From contig JAJEKV010000063.1 of assembly GCA_021234155.1 (NCBI GenBank), positions 3,008,948 through 3,072,947 on the forward strand: DNA of 64,000 nucleotides. Direction: 5' to 3'. The stretch is from Isoetes taiwanensis (Eukaryota > Streptophyta > Lycopodiopsida > Isoetales > Isoetaceae). Below, piece after piece: positions 45,666 to 57,464 of the stretch; within the stretch, counting starts at the first letter, position 1, and each line of letters starts with the position of its first letter. A program made the translations under genes and the position numbers. Under the pieces are notes generated by a model. It was not told the DNA's origin and ran no database searches. It saw nothing but the letters and a program-made list of their open reading frames with translations.

Positions 45666-47593
45666 CTTTTTTATTTCATCTTATTCTCAGAATTTGTGGG
45701 TAGAGATTAGAGTTCTGCAATCTCTGCAATCATTTTTTAATCCGGGTTTACTTTGGTTTTTGTTGAAAATGATGGTTCTATTTCTATTGTTGAAGATCGT
45801 TGTGTTTTTATTTCTGGCCTGTCCAGTGTAGTGTTCCTATTTGCTGCTTGATTTGCACTGCCTACTTTTTGTACAAAACGAGGCCTGGATTCATGAAAAA
45901 TCTGTCAATTGAACTGAAAGACGAAGATTGTGAATGTATCTAGCATGGCCATAGACCCTGTCAGATCGAGATTGTGGGTGTTCGAGGAATCAAAATGGAA
46001 ATTACAGGGCAGCTTACATCTCAATAGCTTTTCGCTTCCTCTGTACCAGCGGAGGCCCTCCTGAACTAATCGGCTTCAAAGCTGGCTCCATGGTCTGGCC
46101 GTGCAAGATATATCTGAGTAGGAACCCAATTGCCTAGAATATTTTTTGAGAGGTTCTTAAAGTTGGCATTAGGTGCATCAAGCAGGAATTACTGATTTTG
46201 AGGATGAAAACTGTATAGGCTAGGATTAACGCGTCAGAATGATTTGTGTAGGCAATCAAAATTTCAATAGATGCTGTATCCAGATTGCCGTATTTAGAGT
46301 TTGAGATGTGGTATTTCTGGACTTTTTTGGTAGTATTTCTAGCCATCCAATTATCAGCCACTGTACACTTTGAAGTTTCAAACCCAGAACCAGCTGTTTT
46401 GGGGCATTTTTGGATCGATCCGGCTTTATCTGAGCTCAAATCGCTTCCTCTCTTTATCAAACCAATGTTAAAGAGGTAGGCAAAGTGATTAGAAGGGCTT
46501 TTGAAGCAGTTCAAGCCACTCACGAAGCTGCAAGAATGATCTGACTAAAGATGTCAGCTCTGCCATGCAGTTTTGCGCTTGGTTTTTGGCCAGAAATACC
46601 ATTGTTTTGCTCGGAAATACTAGTTTTGTTTTGCCCAGAAATACCACTTTTTTGGCTGGAAATACCACCTGGCTGATAAAAGGTGGTCGGAGATACCACA
46701 TCCCAGACTCTAAATATGGATCCACTTTATCCTCGCTCCTGTGAAATTACGTGTGTAAAAATAAGAACATGGACACAATAGGATTGGCGGTCGGTGCTTC
46801 TTTAGATCCCGTACTAGGGATTTCTGAACTTAGTCTAGAGTTGAGTGCTATGAATTAATGGTCTGTGAGGAGATTTAAAGAGAGTCCAAGGTCACAACAA
46901 AGGATAAAGATATTGTCATATTTGGGCACAAGCCATAGAACGCAAGGTCACAACAGAGGCTAAGGATATTGTCATAAAATATGGGGACAAGCCAGTTGCA
47001 GTCTATGGCCACAAGTAAGATTTGTCACAGATATTTGTGTAATATTACTATTACAAGATCTTGGGTGTCACATCGCTCCCTGTTTCACAGTATAGGGAAG
47101 ACAGACATAATGACTCACCAAAATCTGGCCTCAACACCAGGAGCATTAGTTGAAGACCTAAGTTTTTAACATAAAGAAAATAGATGCTAGATATAAAAGG
47201 TTGGTGATAGCATGGCCAAGCAACCAGAGTGCAAGATATTGCCGTTTTTTCAGAAAAATAGGGAATTAAATTTGGAATTGCTAGCTGAAACTATGTCTCA
47301 CAATTTGATGTCCAAGTATTAAGCATATGTGTTGCACAATTTCCTTTCGCACTGCATATGCAGACATCACCTTGTAATAATCTAAATGCGTTGTATGAAC
47401 CTAAATGCCATGGCTCTACATGTGCCCACTACTGGCATGCAATTGTTGCCAAAAGAGCTTAGAAAAAATGATGAGTCTCCATCTGCCAACAAAAAAAGGG
47501 TAACAAAAGATGTCATAACGGTTGTCATTAACAATTAATAAAGCATTCAATCATTCCCTTGTTTTCTATTCCATCGCCAATGCCTTAAATAAT
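45666..47593. other. Intergenic with a foldback and small repeats
   Basis: No gene. It contains the inverted repeat at 46285-46725 and a tandem duplication of about 55 bp at 46888-47000 (AAGGTCACAACA(A/G)AGG...GATATTGTCATA). Confidence 0.5.
46285..46725. repeat. Imperfect foldback with GAAATACCA repeats
   Basis: The left arm TATTTAGAGTTTGAGATGTG (46292 on) pairs with the reversed right arm TATTTAGAGTCTGGGATGTG (about 46700-46719). The right arm is built of degenerate repeats of GCC(A/C)AGAAATACCA(C/T)T, about 25 bp each (46584-46705). As a result similar peptides (PYLEFEMWY and PYLESGMWY) can be read on opposite strands. Probably a foldback element. Confidence 0.6.
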
Positions 47594-47632
47594 TACAAGA
47601 AATTTATCGCCGCGAACATTTCTCTTCATCGG
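47594..47632. repeat. Palindromic terminus motif, copy 5 (short)
   Basis: ACAAGAAATTTATCGCCGCG followed by AACATTTCTCTT. Same arms as at 37433 but the GC-rich centre is missing (about 15 bp shorter). Confidence 0.65.
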
Positions 47633-47962
47633 CTCCCTATATTTTGATCGTTCTATGTAGAGTTCAAACATTGTCAAGAAGGTATAGTCTTTAAAGAAAG
47701 TTGATGATTTATACTATGCATGAGAATATGTTCCTCATACTTTTGAATGATATGTGGCAAATTAGGTTACGCGCCTGCATTCCTGCTGTTTAAGACAAAT
47801 AGGGCAGCAAGCAAATAGTTAGGCATAGGTTCAGAATCAAACTGCAACTCAGAAGAAATGTTATCTGTACAATCTCTTGGATCGGTTATGGCAAGATAGA
47901 GATAAGCAGATGCGAAAGGGAAGAAGCTATAGAAGAAACACCCTCTTTCTTCTTATCTTTTC

Positions 47963-48636
47963 GGAAAATTCTTAAAAATACCCTTGTACTTTGAGGTATT
48001 TATCAAAATACCCCTATATTTTGTCAGAATGCCCCTAGCTCTCTAGCCTTTAGGCGATCCCTACAACACTAGCTCTGAATCTAATTAACAATCTAGCGGC
48101 ATTAGCTCAAAATTTGGGGATTTTCATACACAACTGGTTAACTTGATGTCCGCTGGTGCAATGCCGGACTTTTTGCCCCCGAATTTGCAGTCTGTGCTTT
48201 AAAATAAGAACAGAGTGATCCAAAAGCAGAACAAAGATATGGCCAGGCTGCAGAGGTTCCCTTCCGCGTCTTTTTGAAGATAATTGTGGCATGCATGTGA
48301 GAGAATGTGACAGCTCCGTTGCTCAAAATCTACAATAAAAAAGAAAAGAGAAACTTAGAAAGAAAGAAGTAGCTCTGCCCCAGAGAAAATCACAAAGGGC
48401 TCAAGATTTTGTAGGTTTTCTGGGCTTCTTGTTTCTGGCCCTGTTCAAAATTAGAAAGTTTGCAAGCTCATAACCAGATCTTCATATCTTATCAGAAGCC
48501 CATATCATCAGCTCCAATTTACCACTTCAGGATCATCTTCTCATAGAGTGGTTGTTTCCGATATAGTGAGTTCTGATCTTGTCTTAAGTCATAGCCATCC
48601 GTTGCCGAAAATCGTTCCAGTCGTTCTTGTTGAGAC
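47963..48636. mobile_element. TIR DNA transposon, copy 2 (internally deleted)
   Basis: Begins with the TIR (CGGAAAATTCTTAAAAATAC, then CTTTGAGGTATTTATCAAAA) and continues TTTTGTCAGAATGCCCCT as in the right end of copy 1. About 1.5 kb of the interior is missing, and the inverted counterpart of 43453-43965 follows (48060-48585). The far TIR is lost. It is in opposite orientation to copy 1 and 2.3 kb away. Confidence 0.65.
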
Positions 48637-50680
48637 GTGATATTTTGGCACACAGTTTTGCATGGTATACCTTGTCATTTTATTGCTCATCCAATGCCTT
48701 TATTTTTATTAGCTATACCTGTCATCACATACTACTTTGCGACTGTCCTTGTGTTGATGCTTGACATTATATTTAGTTACCATCGTAATCACATGCGATT
48801 TTGCTTCTTTTCCAGTCTAGACTCATTTATGGGATTTCAACTAAGCATGAAGTGGAATTCATTTGCGTTCAATGAGTGAGCTTTTACTTGGAGTTATCTG
48901 TCTTGGTATCAAGATATTGTCCTCCTTTTCTCTTTGTGTGCATGGATGTGTTTTCTCCTTCCATTTGTTAAGATCTCTAGCTTTTGGAGTTTTTTAGGTG
49001 GTGATGTTTTGTGCCTTGCTTATGGTTAGCATCTTACTATTCTTATTGACCTTGCTTAACGTTCTTGCACCAACCTTTGTTTTTCCTTTTAATCATGGCC
49101 TTTGCTTAAGTTTGTAGTTCCAGATGCCACTTTTATCCATTCTTTGAGATATGCTATTGCTTTGCCCAATGATGTTTCCTCTTTATTTTAGTATGTGGTC
49201 TATTTTTAAGGTCAATGGTGGCATAGTCATGCAAATGTGGTCATCACAGTTTTGTTCCAATGAGGAGTTGTTTTGAGCCTTTGATTCCTTTTGTGTTGGA
49301 ATCACATTTCTTTAGATTTCATCCTTGTAAGTTGTTTGGTTTATCTTTCGAGTTCCACTTTCGTGCAGATGGAGTTTTCCTGTATAGGTAACATTTTTGT
49401 TTTGTACCCCTCTTTCTATTCGTCTTGGTATAGGTGTTAGTTTCCATTCTTTGCATTGTCAAGTTTTGTGGGTTTGGACACTTGTAGTTTGTACTTTGTG
49501 TATGATATGATATGATATGATATAATATGATATGATGGCACCTTCTGTTTAGATCCGCTGTTTTTTTTAGTGATTCAGTATGTTCATTTCCTGCCTTTAC
49601 TTTTAACATAGTGATTGGATTGTTGATTTCTGTTTGGATGTGGTTAACTAGGCTCTAGAAGTATGCTTTATCTGCATTTCGAGATTAGCAGATAAATCCG
49701 CTTCTTGATGTTAGTTACAAGGTTCCCTTTAGAGCTAGTTCCCATTAGAGTATTTATAGCCATCTGTATCCCTTTTGTTTTCACCAGCCAATGTTGAGCC
49801 TCTCCTTTTGTGTCGTTTGTCCCTCCCATCTGCCCGCCCGCGTCCAATCTACTTGTTAGTCTTGCATCACCAGAGTTTTTGTTTTAGTCGAAGTTAATAG
49901 CTTCTCATCATGTGATTTTGACGTAGTACTTGAGTGATGGCTCTAATACAAGTATTGTTGTTATGGTGACTCTTGAAAGCTGGGATTTAAATGTGGATGG
50001 TGGAGGCCCTTGTGTCGGGATTTAAGTGTGGATGTTGGAGGCCATTGTGCCTTGACCTGCATTGTGTCCACTCTTTGGCGAGAAGTTGTGTGTGCTCATG
50101 CTAGATGTTGCCAAGGCCATAGTCAACCGTCGTGCTAGGTCGTGTCACATTGTTTCTTGTTGTTCCAATTCTTGCAGGCTCACTTATAGGTGGGATAGTG
50201 CTCTCCGGCTATAGATTGATTGCTAAGGCCCATGCACCTTGGTAGTTGGCCCTCGTGCCAGGTTGGGTCAAGTTGTTTCTTGTTTCTGCTTGTCTTGCAG
50301 GTTACATGGAGGTGGGATAATGCTTCTTGAAGTTTCACTCTATCGTGTTAATGGAAGTTTCACTACTAGTCTTGGTGAACTTTTGTGGGGCCATGTTTCT
50401 TGAGAATATCTCACACTTGAGCACTTATAATATACCTTTTAGATAGTGTGCCTCTCATAATGCTTGAAATATTTTGTGAGCCCAAAAAAGGCGAGTAGGC
50501 ATGAGGAACTATAAAATTGAGAGACATTTTAAAGAGTTTTGAGAATGTATTGTACATTGTTTTGTAAGTAAAAAGGGACGACTACATGGCTCATTCATTC
50601 ATATCAGCATACTGGTTGGGTTGTTGATTTGTGTTTGGAGTGTGGTCAACTAGGCTTTAGAATCACAAGAAACTTGAGCC
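48637..50680. other. Intergenic, with a TATGA microsatellite
   Basis: No gene seen. A TATGA pentanucleotide array lies at 49500-49535. Imperfectly repeated GTGGATG(G/T)TGGAGGCC(C/A)TTGTG occurs near 49990-50050. Confidence 0.5.
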
Positions 50681-50689
50681 TACCAGCAA

Positions 50690-53110
50690 AAATAAAGATG
50701 GTTCGGCATTTCAGCAAGGTTCTAAAACTCCTAATGTGGAATTTATTGATATCTCTTCATGGATAATAGATGACGCTGCAGCTTCTAATCCATCGGACTC
50801 AATTTCCAATATTCCAGCACATATAGCAGTTCCAGCACCTGCAGTGCTTCCAACACCTCTTTTTTTTTTATCATGATGTAGATCTTGACCCATCTAATCA
50901 AGGAGGAGATCTTGACCCATTTGATCAAGAAAGAGATCATGATCATCTTGATCAAGGAGAAGTTGAAGAAGAACTTGGTCGAGGAAAAATGAAGCATTTT
51001 TCCTCCTCAAAGGTTTGCATTCTATGCCAGAACTATGCCAAGCATTATGGAGTTCTGTGATGCTGCTTTTATCAGTCAATCCATCAGCTATTGTGAAGCT
51101 ATTTCATGTGCACCTCATTGGCAACATGCATGGGCGACAAAATGGATTCTATTGCTCAAAATGGCACTTGGGGATTGGTTCCTCTTCCTAATGAATTGGA
51201 AGGTTGTTGGTAATAAAAGGTCTACAAATGCAAACTCCATCGTGACGGCGCCATCAACAGCTACAAAGCATGCTTGGTTGCACAGGTTTCAGCCAATAAT
51301 TGTTAATTTTATGTATCGCTATATCAACACTTGCAAGTATTCAATCAATGATCTAGATAAAATGATCAACAACTAGATACACAACCCCTAGACATTGTAT
51401 GAGCAAATAAATTCAATGACTTGTTTAAACCGTTAACTCATACTCGAGCTCAACAATATCAATACTGAAAGGAAACTATCAAGATGAGTTCTTCATTACC
51501 AGTCGATCTCAACCTTGATCTCTGTCCCTCTCGTCCTCCATTGCACAGAATTCCACTATTTATACATTAAGGTTCCGTGTGGCACTGAAGGGCCAACAGC
51601 CGGAAACAGAATGCCAAAGGCCAGAGATGTACATATGTACTTCCAATGTACTCTAATGTACATCAATGTATCTAATGTATATCAATGTACTTTAAATGTA
51701 CAGCTTGAATTCCACACATGTGATGATACCACATTTTCTAACAATAATATGGCATTGATTACTTGGAAACATTTTCTCCTGTGGTCACGACGATGAGTAT
51801 TCACATTCTTCTTGCATTTGCTGCTCATTATAATCTTGAGCTTCATCAAACAAATATCAAAATGACATTTCTTAATGGCAAACTTGATGAAGAAATATAC
51901 ATATGAAGCAACTTCAGGGTTATATCAAAGATGGTACTGAGTATTTAGTATGCAAATAGTTGAAGGTACTTTATGGGTTAAAGAAAGCATCACGTGCTTG
52001 GTACAAAACTATAGATTCTTTTTTTTAAAGACCAAGGATTTCAGCCAATTGAGGCTAATTCTAATGTCTACATCCATCGTCAAGACAAGTTCTTACTCAT
52101 CGTTGCTTTGTATATGGATGTTTCTTTGCTCATAGGCAACAATAATGAGCACATTGCTGAATTTAAGATAAAGCTTGCTGCTAAGTTTCCAATGGTAGAC
52201 TTGGGTGAAGCTCGCTATTATTGGGGTTTACAAATTGCAAGAGACTGAAATAAAGGGATTCTTCATATCTCTAAAAACACATTGAAAAAATGCTTGAGCA
52301 CTTTGATCTGGCTGATTGTAATCCATCTAAAATACCCACTGAATCTAGGTTCTCTTCTCATCAAGAAAGATTGCCCACAATCTGATGTTGAGCGTCTTTC
52401 TATGGCAAAAGTTCCATTTCAGCAATTAATTTGCAGCCTCATATATTGCATGGTTTGTATCAGACCTGATATTGCATTTGTTATAGCTCTCAACAAATTT
52501 TCATCAGATCCAGATTATAAGCATTGGAAAATGGCGAAACACATTCTCAGATATGTAAAGGGTATTACTGACTATGGCCTTACATATTGCAACAATAGTG
52601 ATGCCTTTTCATTGCTAACATACAGTGATTCCTCACTTAGCAAGACGACTCTAAGTCCAGATCCGACATTTGTTTTATGCTTGCAATGCTGCTATTGCTT
52701 GGATCAGCAAAGAAACAAGGTCATTATCTCTTTCTTCGACTGAAACAGAATATGCTGCAACATCTCAACAGCCCATGAGATCCTTAGTTTGAAGGACTTT
52801 CTTGCAGGCTTAGGGCAACGCACTCCTGGACCAGCAAGGATGCTTATGGATAACAAAGATGGCATTGATTGGTGCACCGCTGAAATTCGGCATCCAAAGT
52901 CTAAGCATATTTCCAAACATTACCATTTTGTAAGGGATCTTATGGCTGATAAAAGGTTCATATTGAGTAGGTTCCTACACGGGACAATACTCCAGATCTC
53001 TTGATCAAACCTCTGGATAAGCTCTTTGAGTGACATCGACTTGGTATTGGTCTTGATAGATTCCAGATCTCATCTCCAGGAGGAGGAGGAGGTTGAGCAT
53101 GGAGATGGTG
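50690..53110 (+). pseudogene. Copia (Ty1) retrotransposon pol remnant
   Basis: A heavily frameshifted polyprotein in the order expected of Copia reverse transcriptase and RNase H. In sequence: a D/Q-rich linker from tandem repeats (50879-50965, DLDPSNQGGDLDPFDQE), MDSIAQNGTWGLVPLPNEL, GAINSYKACLVAQ, then after the nested solo LTR GIDYLETFSPVV and NLELHQTNIKMTFLNGKLDE, LKVLYGLKKASRAWY, VDLGEARYYWGLQIAR, EKMLEHFDLADCNPSK, LICSLIYCMVCIRPDIAF, HWKMAKHILRYVKG, DYGLTY, an RNase H piece TEYAATS, and SKHISKHYHFVRDL. Gag, protease and most of integrase are missing or unrecognisable. The YVDD box is broken by a frameshift (LYMDVSLL). I could not define its own LTRs. Confidence 0.85.
51301..51743. mobile_element. 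Solo LTR nested in the Copia remnant
   Basis: 443 bp beginning TGTTA and ending TAACA, flanked by the 5-bp direct repeat ATAAT (51296-51300 and 51744-51748). Removing it restores the Copia reading ...VAQ...FSQ..YGIDYLETFSP across the junction, which confirms an insertion. There is no internal coding region, so it is a solo LTR left by LTR-LTR recombination. It contains AATGTA(C/T)-rich short repeats near 51640-51700. Confidence 0.88.
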
Positions 53111-53618
53111 ACCTCTCATCAAGGAGGAGCGTCGAGATACATAATATAGAGATCGCCATCTTATCGCTAGACGTGATGTATTAGCACTTACAACATTCAC
53201 AACACTCAGCATATAGTTGTTGACTAAGCACTCAGAGTCTAGCAATGACCCATCACTTGCCATAATTAGCTACGACATAATTAGGAGTGGTTGATAACAT
53301 GGACAATTAATATTGATTGTCCTTTATATATCTTATATTCTCACATATGTTTCAATACAATTCCATTTTTTTTTTTGTTTTCGGAGCATGTGGTCTCAGA
53401 TATCGGTGTACATCCGCTTCTCTCCCTTTCTTAGTGCAACCTTGACGAGATGGACCCCCATCCACCTCTCCAAGCACACGTAGTAGACTCAACCAGCAGT
53501 CGGTAAGCTCATTTATGTATGCATTAGACTAGGAATGCTCCCCTCCTCTTGAGATGGCTGCTCAATCTTCTTTATTATTTTGGGAGGGTGTTGGTATTGG
53601 TGCCGGGATGCCGCATGT
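53111..53618. other. Spacer, possibly the decayed Copia 3' end
   Basis: No gene. A T-run lies at about 53370-53380. No LTR partner was identified. Confidence 0.4.
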
Positions 53619-53636
53619 AACGCCGCATGCGGCGTT
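53619..53636. repeat. Perfect 18-bp GC-rich palindrome
   Basis: AACGCCGCATGCGGCGTT, preceded by a partial copy of the arm (GATGCCGCATGT). Function unknown. It could be the end hairpin of a lost element. Confidence 0.85.
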
Positions 53637-53667
53637 CCCCTTGCCCCTTGCGGGACGCTAGATTTCG

Positions 53668-53958
53668 AACATGGATTGAGAGAGGAGGAAAACTTATGTC
53701 AGTTTGAGCAAGAAGTGCCTGTAAGAAGCTTGTCATTGATGCATAGCCGAAATCTTCATGGGCTCACTAGGGTAGATTAGTCCACCTTCATGTAAGGTAA
53801 AACACGGATTGAGAGAAGAGGGAAACTTATGCCGGTTTGAGCAAGAAGCATCTGGAAGGAGTTTGCCGTTGATGCATAGCCAAAACCTTGCTAGGTATTA
53901 ACTTTCATTTTATGCTTATTAGGGTGCAGATCAGTCCACGTTCATGTAAGTAAGGTAA
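53668..53958 (+). repeat. Tandem duplication, about 133-158-bp units
   Basis: AACA(T/C)GGATTGAGAGA(G/A)(G/A)AG, GTTTGAGCAAGAAG, TTGATGCATAGCC and GTCCAC(C/G)TTCATGTAAG occur twice. Unit 2 has about 25 extra bases before the last block. Confidence 0.8.
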
Positions 53959-56900
53959 AGAGTTAAGGGTCATTTGTTGGATGAGGATTTTGTCGGACGC
54001 AATTCTTTATATTTAAGGGCATTATTAGAGAACTAAGCAGGTCGGATTTGCATCAGCGGAGAATCACGATGCACAAGTTTTTTTGCTCTTTCTTGAACAA
54101 ACCGTTCGGGTCTATGAATGCTGGAGAAGGTAACATTACTTGCATAATGTACCTTCCATATACTTCAGCAGCAGACTGGTCATTTTCTTCAAAGGTTCCT
54201 GCAGCCGTTGGTGCAGTCAACATGCATAGTTCTAGATGCTTGCATGGCACAGGTTTAACTGGGAAGAGAGGAAAGTTAGGCAACGTTCTTCTTTCTATAA
54301 CATCTTTTTTGAGAGTTAGCAGATGTTCTCAAAGATTCTTCCTTTCCATCTCTTCACGAAATAGATGAAATGAGCCAGTAATCATCTAGCCTTGAGAGGA
54401 TGTCAATAGGGTTTTGGGCATAAGAGGGTTTCAGTGTATCATAAGATTCTGGGATGCTCCAGATGCTCCAATTTTTGCTACAAAGTCCTGTATTTTTTAA
54501 AATAACCTCGGCGATGTTTTCGTTTGATCGGATATTTGTCTTCTCTTATGTTATTTCTCTAAGCAAGTATTCGTTTAATCTACAATTGTCATGCATCTGT
54601 TTGTTATCTGCTTCTTGTAGAGAACACGTTTGACTATTGTATCTGAATTGCAGGAACTGGTTTTGTAGTCTTTGGAATATCTGCAACAAACATTGTGTAT
54701 TGCTTACAGGTAAGGTTTTGTTTATCATGCTGCAAATCTTTGACATAATAGTATGTCTTTGTTCTAGAAGAGAAAAAGAGATTTTGAGAAGATTATGGAG
54801 GAATCTTCTGAAACACAAGTCTTTCTCTCCATCTTTTATTGCTACAAGGAATCAAGCATTCATACATTGATAATATTTTGTTTGTTGATGTGATTTGCAT
54901 TATATGAGCATGTTGATTGTTGGTGGTTCTTCTACAAAGAGGATCAACATCATTGATTTTGGTTTTATCCTTCTATTGATGGCTTTTATCATTCACAGCA
55001 TTTGTTCTATAAAGAAAAAACCATACCCTACATGTCTTTTGCTCTCTTTTTGCTTTTGATTAAACCCCATATCTTTTGCATGCCTTTTGAAATCTGCTCT
55101 GATCATTCTTAAAATTATTTACCATCTCAAAAAAGTTGTACCCTAAATCCATATATGCTCTACCACAAATATATTCTGCATATGTGCAATGCCTTGCTTC
55201 TGTTCTTTTTTAAAGCTTTGCTTCACATATCATTTCCAAGGTCCATACCTTTTATGCAGTCATAGATTGGTCAGAAATGGGATTCTGGTTTATTTTTTCT
55301 TTTGTGTTCTAGGGTTTAAGAAGCACAACGGTTGGGGGACTTGAATAACCTTTAGGCAACACTTTTCATTCTTCTGCTTGGAAACTCATGTTGCACGCGA
55401 TGACTATTGTTTTGTTTTGTTTTTTTAATTTGTTCTCATATTGCACTTTCGTTATTCATTATGCTTTGCTTGGAATTGGCAGCATCTACTCATTCTACAT
55501 ATCTTTAGCTATTTGTGTTAGCGACCGTTCTCTACCATATTATCCCAAGGTATGCTGCAAATGACTTGATAAACTAGCATTTTTGTTAACAAGTAGATGA
55601 TACAGTAATGCTAAATGTTATGTTTGCGATTTTCTGATGTGGTATGACATGTAAGTATCATGTATATAAAGTCTTTGCTAATGAACTTTGTGCTTCCAAG
55701 GTCAGCGGTGCAGAAAGGGGGAAGAAATAGGGCACTAACAAAAGTATAAAAATAGATGCAATATGAATATTTAGATGATAGTTTCATTAACAAATTGCAT
55801 TTCATAGCTATGGAGTGATCCACGTGCTCCATATGTGTGTAATTTAATGCAATTTAGCATGAATGAATCGGGTGCGCCTATTTTTATTGCAGACTAGGTG
55901 TTGGCATTTCTCATATAATGTTCTGCTGTGTCGCCATGAGAGATGTTTTCCATTGCACATGAGGTACATACTTGCATATGTTTTAAATCCTGTGTCTTAT
56001 CGTGTCTGAGACTGCAATATATATATATATGAATTTTGTATTCTTAACATGTTCCTGATGCAGGCAGGAACTTCTTAGACCATAGAATATAACATAAATG
56101 AGAATTAAGTAGGTCAATGATGTAGGTCCAGTACTAGGTCAAAATTCCTTAATTCAAATGCCAAGCTTCTTCTGTTTCTTAGAATGTCCTACTATTGTAA
56201 TTACCCCATCAACTAATGCCAAGCTTCTTCGTTCCTGCCAATATAAATTCCATAAATTGCTGGTGTTAAATTTCCTCATAAGCAAACAGTTGAGAAATCT
56301 ATTTGTCAATTATTCTTTTGACTTCTTCTGTTGAAAGTCTTAGAACAACGTGGTATACGTAGAGAATTATCTAGCAAAACCCATTTGTTGCATTGAAAAT
56401 AGTGTTAGATGCTTCTTGAGTTTGAACCCATTTGTTGCATTGAAAATGGTGTTGAATGCTTCTACCATTGTCTAATTTTGCATTTTGTTTGTGCTTCATA
56501 TTCCCAACTTTGTTTATGTGATGTAGGTACATGGACTGCAATCACCACAGAATTGACTGCAATCACCACAAAATTTAGTTTGGTTAGTTCTAGAAGAAAA
56601 TGCAACTTGCTTGATAAGTTTTAACTATAGAGCATTGCGAGTACTCGAGAAGCTACTCTGATTCATTAGCTGATCAGTTCAAAATAACATATAAAATCTA
56701 CATAATTGAATTGGCATTTGTTTACTTTAAGCTCAAATTTATGCCTATTGGCTTCATTTATTTTTGCTAAAGCTAGACTAGAATTGGGTATTCTTCTTTG
56801 CCCCATGCAACAATGTGCTTTTTATTGACAGCATATGTTTTTAATTGTCGCATAGTGCGAGATGGAATTATGAGGTTAATTTATAATTTTCTTATTGGAG

Positions 56901-57140
56901 GAATATTGCTATTGTGTTGATATTAGTATAAGAAGGCAAAAAATGCCATGGCCAATTTCAAGTGTTGTCACACCTAGATTTAAACAAATGTGGAGCAATC
57001 ATGAGTTATACATTGCTAATATTTGGGGTTCACAAATTTAGATTTAGGTTGTTGTGCATGTGACAATGTCAATAGCATACCATTCGATGCTTTGGATGTT
57101 GCAAATTTGTCTAGGGTTGACAACATATATGTATAATAAA
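53959..57140. other. Intergenic; weak plus-strand exon candidates
   Basis: No firm gene. Segments with splice-like borders on the plus strand are 54654-54711 (after GAATTGCAG, before GTAAGG; TGFVVFGISATNIVYCLQ) and about 55484-55551 (after TTGGCAG, before GTATGC; IYSFYISLAICVSDRSLPYY). Both are hydrophobic, as in membrane-protein exons. I cannot name a family or link them into a gene. Confidence 0.3.
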
Positions 57141-57280
57141 GGTTTTCTATCATATCCACCTACACATCCTATCTTATTCCAGTCGAGCTTTCTATTCTGC
57201 CATATATATATGTACTATAGAGGTTTTCTATCGTATCCACCTATGCATCCTATCCTATTCCACTCGAGCACTCTATTATG
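57141..57280 (+). repeat. Imperfect tandem duplication, about 75-bp unit
   Basis: GGTTTTCTATC(A/G)TATCCACC, then CATCCTATC(T/C)TATTCCA(G/C)TCG and CTCTATT-like endings, twice. It lies just inside the Helitron 3' end at 57435. Confidence 0.7.
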
Positions 57281-57434
57281 CCCTACACATTCTTATATCT
57301 ACACATTCCATTTAAGCACTCTCTTACACCTACGCAATCTATCAATGTAACCATTAATCCCACCTATGCACTCCATTTATTTCATTCAATCTATGCACCT
57401 CCATTCTTGATGCCCATACTGCACGCCATGACAT

Positions 57435-57464
57435 GCCCGGCATCGCCGGGCACCCGTTTCTAGT
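57435..57464 (+). mobile_element. Helitron-type 3' terminus
   Basis: A perfect 7-bp stem, GCCCGGC-ATC-GCCGGGC (57435-57451), then 8 bases, then CTAGT (57460-57464). Same design as 5661-5689. The neighbouring minus-strand pseudogene ends at the TAG inside this CTAG, so the Helitron seems to have inserted into, or picked up, that gene's 3' end. Confidence 0.65.

Noticed and set aside
50711-51079. Minus-strand ORFs rich in DQMGQDL-like repeats
   Set aside because: Produced by the antisense of the Copia tandem repeat at 50879-50965.
54053-54368. Overlapping ORFs on both strands (76 and 106 codons)
   Set aside because: No family resemblance and no splice-consistent partners; chance frames.
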